This document shows, piece by piece, positions 28,394 to 37,174 of a stretch of DNA of 47,887 bases (positions are counted from its first letter, which is position 1; every line of letters begins with the position of its first letter). The notes beneath the pieces are model-generated. The model was given only the letters and a program-made list of their open reading frames with translations. It was not told where the DNA came from and made no database searches. The position numbers and the translations under genes are program-made. This DNA is from Cytophagales bacterium. GTDB lineage: Bacteria; Bacteroidota; Bacteroidia; Cytophagales; 172606-1. Location of the stretch: contig JAUJNL010000044.1 of assembly GCA_030448185.1 (NCBI GenBank), positions 1 to 47,887 on the forward strand, written 5' to 3'.

Positions 28394-29008
28394 ATGATCG
28401 AACAATTAAAAGAATGGGACGTCAGGTTATTCCTGTACCTAAACGACCAGCACATCGGTTGGATGGATACGGTAATGTACTGGGTAACCGACCGGTATTT
28501 TTGGATACCTATGTATGCTTTTCTGATACTCTGGACCTACCGGCACTTTGGCCTGCCTGGCTTCTGGATGATACTGGCTGCGTGTCTGGCAGTTGCCCTG
28601 GCCGATCAGGTTACTTCCGGTTGGATGAAGCCTTATTTCGGCCGGCTGCGCCCCTGTTATGATCTAGCCATTAAGACTCAGGTGCACGTGGTGCGAGGGT
28701 GCGGGGGACAATACAGCTTTGCCTCCTCGCATGCCTCCACTACATTTGCGCTGGCCGCCAGTCTTTGGATCTTTCTGAGGCAGGTGCATGTATTTCGCTA
28801 CATCTGGATTCTTTTTCCCTGGGCCGCCCTGGTATCGTATAGCCGTATCTACGTAGGTGTGCATTATCCACTTGACATTTTAGTGGGGGCTATAATAGGT
28901 TGCCTTTGTGCCTTACTGCTCTTTCTTCTCTATACATTTCTGATGGCCCGGTTTAACTATCAGGTCAGGCCCCTGAGCAAATACGAGTCTGAACATCTGG
29001 TGAAATAG
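28394..29008 (+). CDS. PAP2-family membrane phosphatase
   Basis: 204 aa with about five or six transmembrane helices. The acid-phosphatase signature is complete: KPYFGRLRP (motif 1), SFASSHAS (motif 2, His as general acid) and SRIYVGVHYPLD (motif 3, nucleophilic His). It should remove phosphate from a lipid diphosphate such as undecaprenyl pyrophosphate or lipid A, at the outer face of the inner membrane. The tail has a hydrophobic helix (IIGCLCALLLFLLYTFLMA). The gene follows hemF with a 16-bp gap and is followed by the heptamer array. Confidence 0.92.
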   Translation: MIEQLKEWDVRLFLYLNDQHIGWMDTVMYWVTDRYFWIPMYAFLILWTYRHFGLPGFWMILAACLAVALADQVTSGWMKPYFGRLRPCYDLAIKTQVHVVRGCGGQYSFASSHASTTFALAASLWIFLRQVHVFRYIWILFPWAALVSYSRIYVGVHYPLDILVGAIIGCLCALLLFLLYTFLMARFNYQVRPLSKYESEHLVK

Positions 29009-29009
29009 A

Positions 29010-29195
29010 TAAGTTAATGGATAATGGATAATGGATAATGGATAATGGATAATGGATAATGGATAATGGATAATGGATAATGGATAATGGATAATGGATA
29101 ATGGATAATGGATAATGGATAATGGATAATGGATAATTCAAATACTTATTAATTTTCGATTGTCAATTGCCAATTCTCCATTGTCCATTAACTTA
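29010..29195. repeat. 17-copy heptamer array inside an inverted repeat
   Basis: ATGGATA is repeated 17 times without change from 29017 to 29135. The array starts inside the left arm TAAGTTAATGGATAATGGA (29010-29028), which is complementary with one mismatch to TCCATTGTCCATTAACTTA (29177-29195). The 40 bp in between has degenerate short repeats (CAATTGCC-type). No CRISPR-like spacers exist. Copy number is likely to vary between strains. Confidence 0.9.
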
Positions 29196-29207
29196 CACTG
29201 CCTTTAA

Positions 29208-29981
29208 TTGCTGCACCTTGTTCCGGAAAATCTTAAAGATAATAAGCGCCCTAAAGCAGGTCTTTACGTGCTGGAGACCCATAGTATTGCCGGTACTAAA
29301 CCGGTCAATGAAGACAGCGTGCTGGCCATACAGAAGAAAAAAAGCGCCATGTTACTGGTTGCTGATGGCGTAGGTGGGCATGGCCACGGCGACTGGGCCA
29401 GCCAGTTTTGCCTGCAACAGTTCCGGGAAGCTTTTGAGAAAATTGAAACCTGAATGATCCAGCTACTTTTTTAAAGGAAAATGCCTGGAAAGTGGCTGAA
29501 GAAGTGCTGCGTAAGGGTCAGCAAAACCCGACTTCCGCAATTGCGGCACTACATTAACGGGTTTTTTGGTCTTAGAAGATGTCTATTACCTGATTAACAT
29601 CGGCGACAGCCGGTCTTACGTATTTAATGAGCAGAAAGGCCTTAAGCGACTCACCAAAGATCACTCGGTAGTACAGGAAATGTTAGATGCTGGCACTCTT
29701 ACCGAGAGTGAAGCCGCTTCGCACCCTACCGGGCCCGGATGACATCTGCCATCGGCCAGCCACTTACAATGCTAAAAATGGATATTTCCGGTCCCGTTAG
29801 CCTCCAGCCCAGCGATGTATTGTTAGCCTTTTCGGACGGGGTTCATGATTACCTGACTGATGACCAACTGCTCTCAATTATGCAACTACGTCCTCAAAAG
29901 CTTACGCAGACCATTGTTGAAAAGGCATTAGCCGCTGGCAGCCAGGATAATATCACTGCCGGTCTGCTTATCCTACCTTGA
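29208..29981 (+). CDS. PP2C-family serine/threonine phosphatase (about three frame breaks)
   Basis: About 255 aa. The N-terminal frame reads THSIAGTKPVNEDS then LLVADGVGGHGHGDWASQF, the PPM metal motifs 1 and 2 (the second Asp of D-G-V-G-G-H). After a break near 29450 the next frames read NCGTTLTGFLVLEDVYYLINIGDSRSYVF, KRLTKDHSVVQEMLDAGTLTESEAASHP, and after another near 29735 DVLLAFSDGVHDYL and GSQDNITAGLLIL, with the last metal Asp residues. The start is uncertain: TTG at 29208 is the first in-frame start, and a downstream GTG is also possible. It probably reverses Hanks-type kinase phosphorylation; no kinase gene is nearby. Confidence 0.82.
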
Positions 29982-30065
29982 TTGTAATATTTTTTCGGGT
30001 TGAGCCGTAGCCAGCAGGTCGTAGGAACTGTTTTTTTGCAGAAAGTACTCCTTATTTCCCGGAAA

Positions 30066-30094
30066 ACAAAAGCCCGGTGATAGCACACCGGGCT
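30066..30094 (-). terminator. Terminator for the minus-strand NTF2-like gene
   Basis: AGCCCGGTG (30071-30079) and CACCGGGCT (30086-30094); read on the minus strand it is followed by TTTTGTTTT. It lies 100 bp past the stop of the NTF2-like gene and 85 bp past the convergent PP2C stop. Confidence 0.65.
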
Positions 30095-30196
30095 TAGATA
30101 ATCAGAGTGCCCCGGAGTGGGAGTAACCGGGGCGGCGGGAAAATGGTTAAGTGGTTTGTTTCAGTATCAATAATTTATCCCTTACATGCAGTTTCC

Positions 30197-30621
30197 TTAA
30201 AATTCCCCCACAAAATAAAATGCTTTGATCAGGCCGTTCTCCAGTTCATATACTGAAGTAACGCTTACTGTTGTGCTTCCTTAAATACCAGTCAGCTGTT
30301 CACGTTCAATTACTTTTCCACCGCTATTCATTCGCTCCAGGACCTCACGTTTCGCAGCCGGATTGTCTCTAAAAAACGATTCGAAGTAGATCCAGTTTTC
30401 ACTCCCTTTATACATGAATACTCCGGAAGCATTATATACTTCTACCTCCGGACTGAAACAGGCTACATAAGCCTTAATATCTTTATCATTATAAGCCCCT
30501 CACAGAAACTGCAATCAGGTCTCCACCGGTCGTTGAGGCGCTAAGCTTATCCGCGGAAGGTTCCACAGGCCCACAGGGGTACACTAAAGATGAAACCCAA
30601 TAAGATAAAAAAATTTTTCAT
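30197..30621 (-). pseudogene. Secreted NTF2/SnoaL-like protein, broken at three places
   Basis: From ATG 30621 a signal-like start (MKNFFILLGFIFSVPLWACG) runs into a frame change near 30550. A later frame reads DKDIKAYVACFSPEVEVYNASGVFMYKGSENW, then NPAAKREVLERMNSGGKVIEREQLTGI, an in-frame TAA near 30282, and GSTTVSVTSVYELENGLIKAFYFVGEF. Joined, it is a 140-aa DUF4440/SnoaL-type cone-fold protein. Given the error level in this window it may be intact in the organism, but three breaks in 425 bp also fit decay. Confidence 0.6.
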
Positions 30622-30803
30622 AGGTTAACTCGCAGCCAAATGGCAAGGCTAATATAATGACGAAATTGATTCATCAAACATTTATTACCTAATATTTTCA
30701 TTGTTTTCGATGAAGCGCCCTTCGATAACCCCTCAGTAATGCGTAAATAACCATTAATTTTGTTTTTCCCGGCGCATTTATTTTTTCAAAAAGATTTTTA
30801 CTT

Positions 30804-31092
30804 ACATGAAAGAGCGGGAATTATCCTGAATGGATGTACGAATACAGCGCCTGTAACGAAAGACAATACCGGTTGCTGGTAGTGCAAAGAAATCTGAGCT
30901 GGATAAAAGATCCGGAAGTTGATTCATTCTCAACCGACTTTTATTGCAGTAGGCGCGGCTCATTTGGTCGGCCCACAGGGCCTGATTGCTTTGCTGCAGG
31001 AACAAGGTTACACCATTGAGCCACTCCGCGATAATTCCGTAGTCAATCAATGGAGTACTAACGACAAGTCCGGCTCCTCCAGGAACCGGTAG
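30804..31092 (+). pseudogene. 5'-truncated TraB/GumN-family remnant
   Basis: Only the C-terminal third is found. Residues ERQYRLLVVQRNLSWI lead, after a frame change near 30905, into KIRKLIHSQPTFIAVGAAHLVGPQGLIALLQEQGYTIEPL, which is the hallmark end of TraB/GumN proteins (about 290 aa when complete). Upstream of 30804 there is no matching N-terminal two thirds. It ends at TAG 31090-31092, convergent with the SixA gene. A small ORF at 31719-31808 may hold a detached N-terminus of a secreted protein but cannot be tied to this one. Confidence 0.65.
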
Positions 31093-31112
31093 GGTTTATT
31101 TGAAACTTTGGT

Positions 31113-31627
31113 TTACATTTCTTCCCCATTATTATCCGGGTAATCGAAAAAGCCAGTGTACCCGTCTGGCCGCTTACCTGTGCCCACGCCAGATTCTCAA
31201 ATACTACGTGAACTACGGCGCAGGTAGGCATAGAACCAATTTCGGTATGCGTCAGAAACTCCGCCAGATAAGAAATAGCCGGGTTGTGCCCTACCAGCAA
31301 AACCACATTTTTATCCTCTTCCAGTCCATTGATCACATTCATCAGGGACCGCACTGATGCTTCATACAAATCGGGTTGTGGTACAATATCCTCCGTTTTG
31401 AGCTGTAGGCGTTCGGCCAGCAATTGGGCGGTAGCGGCACAGCGGTCGGCTGGACTGGTAACAATTAAGGAAGGCTTTACTTGCTGACGCACGAGTCTTT
31501 CTCCCATTTTTAAAGCTTCTGCAAAGCCGGTAGATGTCAACAGACGGTCAAAATCTTTTTGTACGTGGGAAGAAGTTTCAGCCTGGGCATGACGAACCAA
31601 AAACAAATGTTTATCCATAAAAGTCAA
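31113..31627 (-). CDS. sixA: SixA-type phosphohistidine phosphatase (one frame break near the end)
   Basis: About 170 aa. Phosphohistidine motif in LFLVRHAQAE at the N-terminus and VVLLVGHNPAISYLAEF with the second catalytic His. The size and the lack of a large insertion fit SixA rather than phosphoglycerate mutase. The frame as given reads on to 31058, but a shift near 31155 gives a more typical end (GTLAFFDYPDNNGEEM, stop at 31113). Start is ATG 31627 or the second Met at 31618; MDKHLFLVRHA looks more natural. Cytoplasmic; it may dephosphorylate HPt domains. Confidence 0.83.
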
Positions 31628-31718
31628 TTTTATTCTCTAATCTCTGGTATTCAGAAGTTTACAAATTATATTTAATGTAAAGCGCAGGACTTTATCACTA
31701 CTTTGGAAGGTAAAACAA

Positions 31719-31808
31719 ATGAAGCATATTTCCATTCCCCTGGTGCTTTTAATAGAAACTACCGTCCTTACATCCTATACGCAAAGCGTAAATTTAGATT
31801 TTCTATAA
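31719..31808 (+). other. Tiny ORF with a signal-peptide-like start
   Basis: 29 codons preceded by GGAAGG: a Lys/His-led start, a hydrophobic run (SIPLVLLIETTVLTSY), then TQSVNLDFL and a stop. It looks like the first residues of a secreted protein, so it may be a gene fragment or a break caused by errors. The rest of 31628-31933 holds no other gene and must include the topA promoter. Confidence 0.3.
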
Positions 31809-31933
31809 AATTGTTCATCTTTGACGCAACCTATCCCGGCAGAATTACTGTTATATATCCGATACGAGGGGTATTTTTTGATTATTTGCAGGGAAGAATT
31901 TATTAAAATAATAGCACTTCAGCTCAGCGCTTT

Positions 31934-34413
31934 ATGCCAAAAAATTTAGTGATAGTAGAATCGCCAGCCAAGGCGAAAACGATTGAAGGGTATTTAGGCA
32001 AGGACTTTACCGTAAAATCCAGCTTCGGCACGTCCGCGATTTGCCCAAGGACGATACGGCCATTGATATCAAAAATCACTTCCAGCCCGGTACGAAATTT
32101 CGAGGATAAGAAGGACATAGTAGCCCAGCTGAAAAAACTAGCGAAGGAAGCCGAGATTATCTGGCTGGCCACTGACGATGACCGCGAAGGAGAAGCCATC
32201 TCCCGGCATTTGAAGGAAGCTTTGGGATCGAAAGATGAATCCGTTAAACGAATTGTATTCCGGGGATTACCAAGAATGCCATTTTAAATGCCATTCAGAC
32301 CCCCCCGGATGATTGATCTTGATCTGGTGAATGCCCAGCAGGCCCGTCGTATCCTCGACCGGTTGGTGGGGTTTGAACTGTCACCCATTCTCTGGAAAAT
32401 TAAGATGGGCCTTCCGCTGGTCGCGTACAATCTGTGGCGGTACGGCTGATTGTGGACCGGGAACGGGAAATTGAGGGTTTGAGGCCAAGTCTTCCTACAA
32501 AATAACGGCCCTGTTTGACTTGGGCAAAGGAAAAACGCTGGCTGCCGAATTACCCAAAAGTTTCGATACGGAGGAAATTGCGATGCAGTTCTTGCAGAAA
32601 TGCGTGGGTGCGGCTTTCGATCAGGAAATATGGAGACTGGCCGCTAAAATCTCCGGCGGCCCCATTTACCACTTCCACTCTTCAGCAGGAAGCCAGCCGT
32701 AAACTGTATTTCTCCGTAGCGCAAACGATGACCCTGGCCCAGAAACTGTATGAGGCCGGTAAGATATCCTACATGCGAACTGACTCTACCAATCTTTCTG
32801 AGGAAGCCATTGGGAAGGCTTCGGCGGAGATCAAGAGCAGTTTTGGTCCCCAATACCTGCAAGTACGGCAATACAAAACCAAAAACCAATCGGCCCAGGA
32901 GGCTCACGAAGCCATCAGGCCTACGGATTTCTCGTCCAAGGTCGGCAGTAGTGACCGCAACGAACAAAGGCTGTATGAGCTGATCTGGAAGCGAACTATT
33001 GCCTCCCAGATGGCCGATGCCAAACTGGAACGGACCACGGCCACCATTGCGATTAAGCCGGCGGCTACCGTAACAGTCGATCCGCAAGGATTAAAAGCGG
33101 ACGGCAGCCTCAAAGAAGAATTAGTAGCTACGGGTGAAGTAATCAAGTTTGACGGCTTTCTCAAAGTATATATTGAATCTACGGATAATGAAGACGATGA
33201 GGATAATAAAGGCATGCTGCCCCCACTTACGATTGGGCAGGCGCTAAACCTGAACCAGCTGAAAGCTACGCAACGCTATTCCCGTCCGGCCCCCCGGTAT
33301 ACGGAAGCCAGCCTGGTGAAAAAGCTGGAAGAATTGGGTATTGGCCGACCCTCTACGTACGCCCCGACAATCTCGACCATTCAAAAACGTGGCTACGTAG
33401 TGAAAGAGGACCGGGAAGGAAAAGACCGCCCTTATAAAGAATTTGTGCTGCAGCAGAACGCAATCAAGGCAGCAACGCTGAAAGAAGTAGTGGGAGCCGA
33501 AAAAGGAAAACTCTTCCCTACGGATGTAGCCATGATTGTGAACGATTTTCTGGTGCAGCATTTTCCGAACGTAGTGGATTTTTCCTTTACTGCTACAGTT
33601 GAAGATGACTTGGATGAAATAGCCCGCGGCCAGATGCCTTGGGAAAAAATGATCGGAAACTTTTACCATGGCTTTAAAGACCAGGTTAATGAAACTCAGG
33701 AAGTACAGCGTTCCTCAGTAGGTACGTCCCGTAGCCTGGGTGCGCATCCGGAGACTGGCGAACCAGTAAGTGTCCGGCTGGGCCGCTTTGGTCCTTTCGC
33801 CCAGATTGGGGAAGCCGAAGGGGACAAAAAGCCCCGGTATGCCAGTTTGAAGAAAGGACAATTGATGGAACGGATCAATATGGAAGAGGCGCTGGATCTC
33901 TTTAAACTGCCCCGTGAAATCGGCACCTTCGAAGGAAAACCGATGACCGTAGCCGTGGGGAGATTTGGGCCGTATATAAAGCACGAGAATAAATTCTATT
34001 CCTTAGGCAAAACGGATGATCCATTTACCGTAACCGAGCCACGGGGCATCGAAATTATAGAGGCCAAACGCAAGGCGGATGCGGAGAAAACTATTAAGGA
34101 GTTCCCCGAAAATCCGGATGTGAAGGTGTTGAACGGCAAGTTTGGTCCTTACATTGTAGCTGGTGACAAGAACGTGAAAATTCCGAAGGGGAAAGAGCCC
34201 AAGCAGCTGACATTGGAGGAGTGCCTGCAACTAGCCTCTGAAGCCCCCGAGAAGAAAGGAAAATTCGGAAAGACCAGCGCCAAAACGGCTCCGGCTAAAA
34301 CAGCAACGCCCAAAAAAGCGGCAGCTCCGAAAGGTAGCACTACGAAAGCAAAAGCAGCTACTGCTATCAAAGCTACTAAGCCCAAAGCTGCACCTAAAAG
34401 CAAGAAGGTATAA
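31934..34413 (+). CDS. topA: DNA topoisomerase I (at least five frame breaks in the first 770 bp)
   Basis: Relaxes negatively supercoiled DNA. About 825 aa. N-terminal TOPRIM domain: [21 protein letters not shown], then [17 protein letters not shown] with the metal-binding acidic cluster. Breaks lie near 32030, 32275, 32310, 32430, 32485 and 32665. From about 32700 the frame is clean: [16 protein letters not shown] with the catalytic Tyr, [36 protein letters not shown]. The C-terminal part has the repeated toprim C-terminal motifs ([32 protein letters not shown]) and a basic Lys/Ala tail of about 45 residues. topA is essential or nearly so, and the breaks are confined to one end, so they are best read as sequence errors. 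Confidence 0.93.
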
Positions 34414-34439
34414 AACAGGTATGTGGGCCTGTATAACAA

Positions 34440-34470
34440 ACAAAAAGCACGGTTTTGCCGTGCTTTTTGT
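34440..34470. terminator. Bidirectional terminator between topA and hsp20
   Basis: ACAAAAAGCACGG (34440-34452) and CCGTGCTTTTTGT (34458-34470), 13-bp perfect stem with a 5-nt loop and T-runs on both strands. Confidence 0.88.
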
Positions 34471-34502
34471 TAATGGAGATTTTTACAAATTCTCCAGTTA
34501 GA

Positions 34503-34937
34503 TTATGAAATATTTATAACTTTTGGCGCTTTTCTCTTTGCCTCTTCTTTCTTCGGAATAGTCAGGTACAGAATACCATCCTGATACCGGGCATCTATCT
34601 TCTCATATTGCACACTGTCTGGCAGACTGAAAGAACGGCTGAAGGACTGATAACTGAATTCCCGCTTGGTATATTTGCCATCAGCATCCTTCTCCTCATT
34701 TTCCTGCCGTTTTTCGGTAGAAACAGTCAGGACTCCATTATCAAGGGTAACTTTAAAGTCATCCTTTTTGAGGCCAGGAGCTGCCATCTCCACCTTAAAA
34801 CTGTTTTCATCTTCCCGGATATTAACGGCTGGTACGGCGAAGGTTGTACGTGGCCAGGCAAATCTTTCACCCATATCATGGCCAAAAAAGCTGTCTAACA
34901 ACGCTGGAAAAGTTTCATTAAATTTGATCAGTGACAT
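34503..34937 (-). CDS. Small heat-shock protein, Hsp20 family
   Basis: 144 aa holdase chaperone, cytoplasmic. The alpha-crystallin domain runs from about residue 38 to 130: VNIREDENSFKVEMAAPGLKKDDFKVTLDNGVLTVSTEKRQE, then YQSFSRSFSLPDSVQYEKIDARYQDGILYLTIPKKE, with the conserved GILYLTIPK and a C-terminal I-x-I-like VINIS anchor. Frame intact. The start has a strong Shine-Dalgarno (see the separate entry), unusual for this phylum. Convergent with topA across a shared terminator. Confidence 0.95.
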   Translation of the reverse strand: MSLIKFNETFPALLDSFFGHDMGERFAWPRTTFAVPAVNIREDENSFKVEMAAPGLKKDDFKVTLDNGVLTVSTEKRQENEEKDADGKYTKREFSYQSFSRSFSLPDSVQYEKIDARYQDGILYLTIPKKEEAKRKAPKVINIS

Positions 34938-34942
34938 AACTA

Positions 34943-34949
34943 CCTCCTT
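34943..34949 (-). promoter_or_regulatory. Strong Shine-Dalgarno before hsp20
   Basis: On the minus strand AAGGAGG ends 5 nt before the ATG at 34937. Most other starts in this window have no such site, as expected in Bacteroidota, so this one is notable. The gap 34938-35155 otherwise shows only AT-rich sequence. Confidence 0.6.
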
Positions 34950-35155
34950 TTTTTTAGTTGGTGATTATTTTCACTGATTATGCATTCCAATTCTATACCA
35001 ATCTAAAAAAGAGAGCCATTTTGACGGATTTGTGACAATTTTGCACTGAATTTAGGGCATTTTGTCAGTAAGCCAACTGTGTTTTACTACCTTATTTTAC
35101 TAATCTCCTCTGGAAATTTACTGATGGCCGAAGCAGGTACATTTAAACAAGCTCC

Positions 35156-36001
35156 TTAAAAATTGTATGCATGATAATCGCGGCTAAACTCCTCCGTCGC
35201 AATGGCTGGATTTATCTTCAGATTCAGGAATTCATACTGAGAAAAAAGTCCTTTGTCATCATACATTTTCTGCACAATGGGTAAAAACGTTTCTTTGTCA
35301 ATATAAAGCAAAGTCCGTCTGGCATAAGCCGTTGGTACGGTAATTTGCATACCTGGTTTTATATCATCATAATCGTCGAGTTCGGGGTTAATTTGGAGCA
35401 TCATATAATCACTTACCCCCAATTTATGGGCAATAGAAGTCAGGCTTTCCCCTGCTTTTACCGTATAGGGTATGTACTTGAAAGGCTTATAGTCGATCAG
35501 GATTTTATAGCAAGGACGACTATCAAAAACTGTTTCACCCTGATATACAAAGTATTCATTGAATTTATTCCCTGATTGCCGGGCAATCGCATCAACGATA
35601 TTCCGGATGTAATCAAACCCGATCTGATGCACCGTATGATGGTTGTTCTTCCGGATGATGGAGCTATAAGGTGATAAACTTACACTGATGTAAGGGAAGG
35701 AGGTAGGTTTTACCAGCACTTTTTCCGTCTCGGTCCATAGTACCTGGGTGCCTTTATTGGGATAATGCAAATAAACGTAGGTCTTACGCGGACTGTGCTG
35801 ATACTTCACACTTTGCTCTCCGGTCCGCATGGTACCAGCTACCCGTTCTATCTTCTTAAACCGGTAAGTAAGCGTTTTGACCTCTGCGGTTGCCGCCATC
35901 ATTCGGTCAATAATTTGCCTGGCAGAAGGGGTTTCTTGGGCCTGAAGGATCAGTGGCAGGTAAAACAATGGCAGAAAAAAGGAAGTTCTGACTGGATTCA
36001 T
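35156..36001 (-). CDS. DUF1571 protein with an internal LysM domain
   Basis: 281 aa with a signal peptide ending LQAQE. Residues about 25-165 fit DUF1571, a LolA/LolB-like beta fold: MMAATAEVKTLTYRFKKIERV, then YQHSPRKTYVYLHYPNKGTQVLW. Residues about 185-230 are a LysM (YTVKAGESLTSIAHKLGVSDYMMLQINPELDDYDDIKPGMQITVP), which binds N-acetylglucosamine chains of peptidoglycan. The C-terminus returns to the first fold (LLYIDKETFLPIVQKMYDDKGLFSQYEFLNLKINP). So LysM interrupts, not follows, the domain. Periplasmic, perhaps a cell-wall-tethered lipid- or lipoprotein-binding factor; this role is inferred. Upstream 36023-36036 is a 14-bp palindrome. Confidence 0.78.
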   Translation of the reverse strand: MNPVRTSFFLPLFYLPLILQAQETPSARQIIDRMMAATAEVKTLTYRFKKIERVAGTMRTGEQSVKYQHSPRKTYVYLHYPNKGTQVLWTETEKVLVKPTSFPYISVSLSPYSSIIRKNNHHTVHQIGFDYIRNIVDAIARQSGNKFNEYFVYQGETVFDSRPCYKILIDYKPFKYIPYTVKAGESLTSIAHKLGVSDYMMLQINPELDDYDDIKPGMQITVPTAYARRTLLYIDKETFLPIVQKMYDDKGLFSQYEFLNLKINPAIATEEFSRDYHAYNF

Positions 36002-36022
36002 TGGTAAAAATAATTACTGGGT

Positions 36023-36036
36023 TGATTAATTAATCA
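36023..36036. promoter_or_regulatory. 14-bp palindrome upstream of the DUF1571-LysM gene
   Basis: TGATTAATTAATCA, 22 bp before the start codon at 36001. AT-rich and symmetric, so operator-like, but chance is possible. Confidence 0.3.
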
Positions 36037-36132
36037 GTCTTCCTGAATATACCCAACATTCATTCCCTGTATTACCAGATTAACAGGAACTTCCTTACTT
36101 TATTATATTCCAGCGGGGTAATATTTCTTTAT

Positions 36133-36990
36133 TTAAAGAACTGATTTGATAAACCGGTCTTTGCCAAAAAGATCTTTTCGCACTTCGGTAGTAGTAAAAG
36201 AGGCAGTTTCCAGCAATCTTGCCGTCTGATTCGCGTAATGCTCATTGGTTTCAAAAAACACCTGCCCTTCCGCGTTAAGATGGGAACGGCAAAACCAGGC
36301 TATCTGACGATAAAAAACCAGGGGATCAGTGTCCGGGACAAACAGCGCCTGGTGCGGCTCATGACTCAGTACATTAGGACGCATCAATTTCTTTTCAGAC
36401 TCGGCCACGTAAGGCGGGTTACTCACCACTACATCAAAGTGCAGCCCACCAAATACCGGTTCCTTCTCCCATTGCAAGATATCAGCCTGCTGGAAAATAA
36501 CCGAGGCAGCATGCCTGCGGGCATTAAGAGCAGCGGTTTGCAGGGCAGCCTGGGAAATATCAATAGCCCAGACCGTGGCAGCTGGAAGTTCTTTCGCTAA
36601 CGTTACCGCGATGCAACCACTACCGGTGCCGATGTCTAAAATGGTTACGGGTTTCTGCCTATTCTCCCGGATGACCCAATCAACCAGTTCTTCCGTTTCC
36701 GGACGAGGAATAAGCACAGTGTCATTTACCGCAAATATCCGGTTATAAAACTCCGTTTTCCCGGTAACATACTGGACTGGTTCGTTGCCTAAAAGGCGTT
36801 CTACGGCCTGATTCCAGGGAATTGCGTCAGTCAAACGAACCATTTTCCCGGCTAAGACGGCTGCTTTATCTAATCCAAAGAAATGCTCTAGCAGCAGGAA
36901 CACAATGGTACGCGCCTCGGCCGGTTCGTATATTTTCTGAAGCTGACGGGCCACCTCATTTAATAATTTTCTTGCTGAAACTTCGGCCAT
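36133..36990 (-). CDS. prmC: Peptide chain release factor N5-glutamine methyltransferase
   Basis: Methylates the Gln of the GGQ motif in release factors, using SAM. 285 aa, normal length, intact. N-terminal helical domain (about 1-75) with VQYVTGKTEFYNRIFAVNDTVLIPRPETE, then the SAM motif ILDIGTGSGCIA at residues 117-128, and the catalytic N181-P-P-Y184. Cytoplasmic. It is divergent from ribD, with a 184-bp gap containing short inverted repeats. Confidence 0.95.
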   Translation of the reverse strand: MAEVSARKLLNEVARQLQKIYEPAEARTIVFLLLEHFFGLDKAAVLAGKMVRLTDAIPWNQAVERLLGNEPVQYVTGKTEFYNRIFAVNDTVLIPRPETEELVDWVIRENRQKPVTILDIGTGSGCIAVTLAKELPAATVWAIDISQAALQTAALNARRHAASVIFQQADILQWEKEPVFGGLHFDVVVSNPPYVAESEKKLMRPNVLSHEPHQALFVPDTDPLVFYRQIAWFCRSHLNAEGQVFFETNEHYANQTARLLETASFTTTEVRKDLFGKDRFIKSVL

Positions 36991-37020
36991 TAGATAAGAA
37001 TTACTGAATTACAGAAGGAT

Positions 37021-37162
37021 GGAATGATAGAATGAGGAATTATCGAATATTGAATTGTTGAAAAATCTTTCTTAACCTTCCGGCAATTTGGCAATTTAGC
37101 CATAAAACCGTTCGGCAATCAAACAATTTAACAATTCTATCCCTCCGTAATTCTATCATTCC
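37021..37162. repeat. Inverted repeat in the prmC-ribD divergent gap
   Basis: GGAATGATAGAAT (37021-37033) is complementary to ATTCTATCATTCC (37150-37162), 13 bp perfect. Between them, short A/T-rich repeats such as AATTGTTGA and TTAACAATT also pair. No FMN riboswitch sequence was found before ribD. Confidence 0.5.
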
Positions 37163-37174
37163 TTATTTTACAGT

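Noticed and set aside
29017..29135. Regular repeats resembling a CRISPR array
   Set aside because: Units are 7 bp, directly joined and identical, with no spacers and no cas genes.
32640..33087. 147-aa minus-strand ORF inside topA
   Set aside because: It overlaps the catalytic tyrosine region of topA, which is in a clean plus-strand frame.
36991..37174. FMN riboswitch before ribD
   Set aside because: None of the conserved RFN-type sequence blocks are visible; the gap holds only short A/T-rich inverted repeats.
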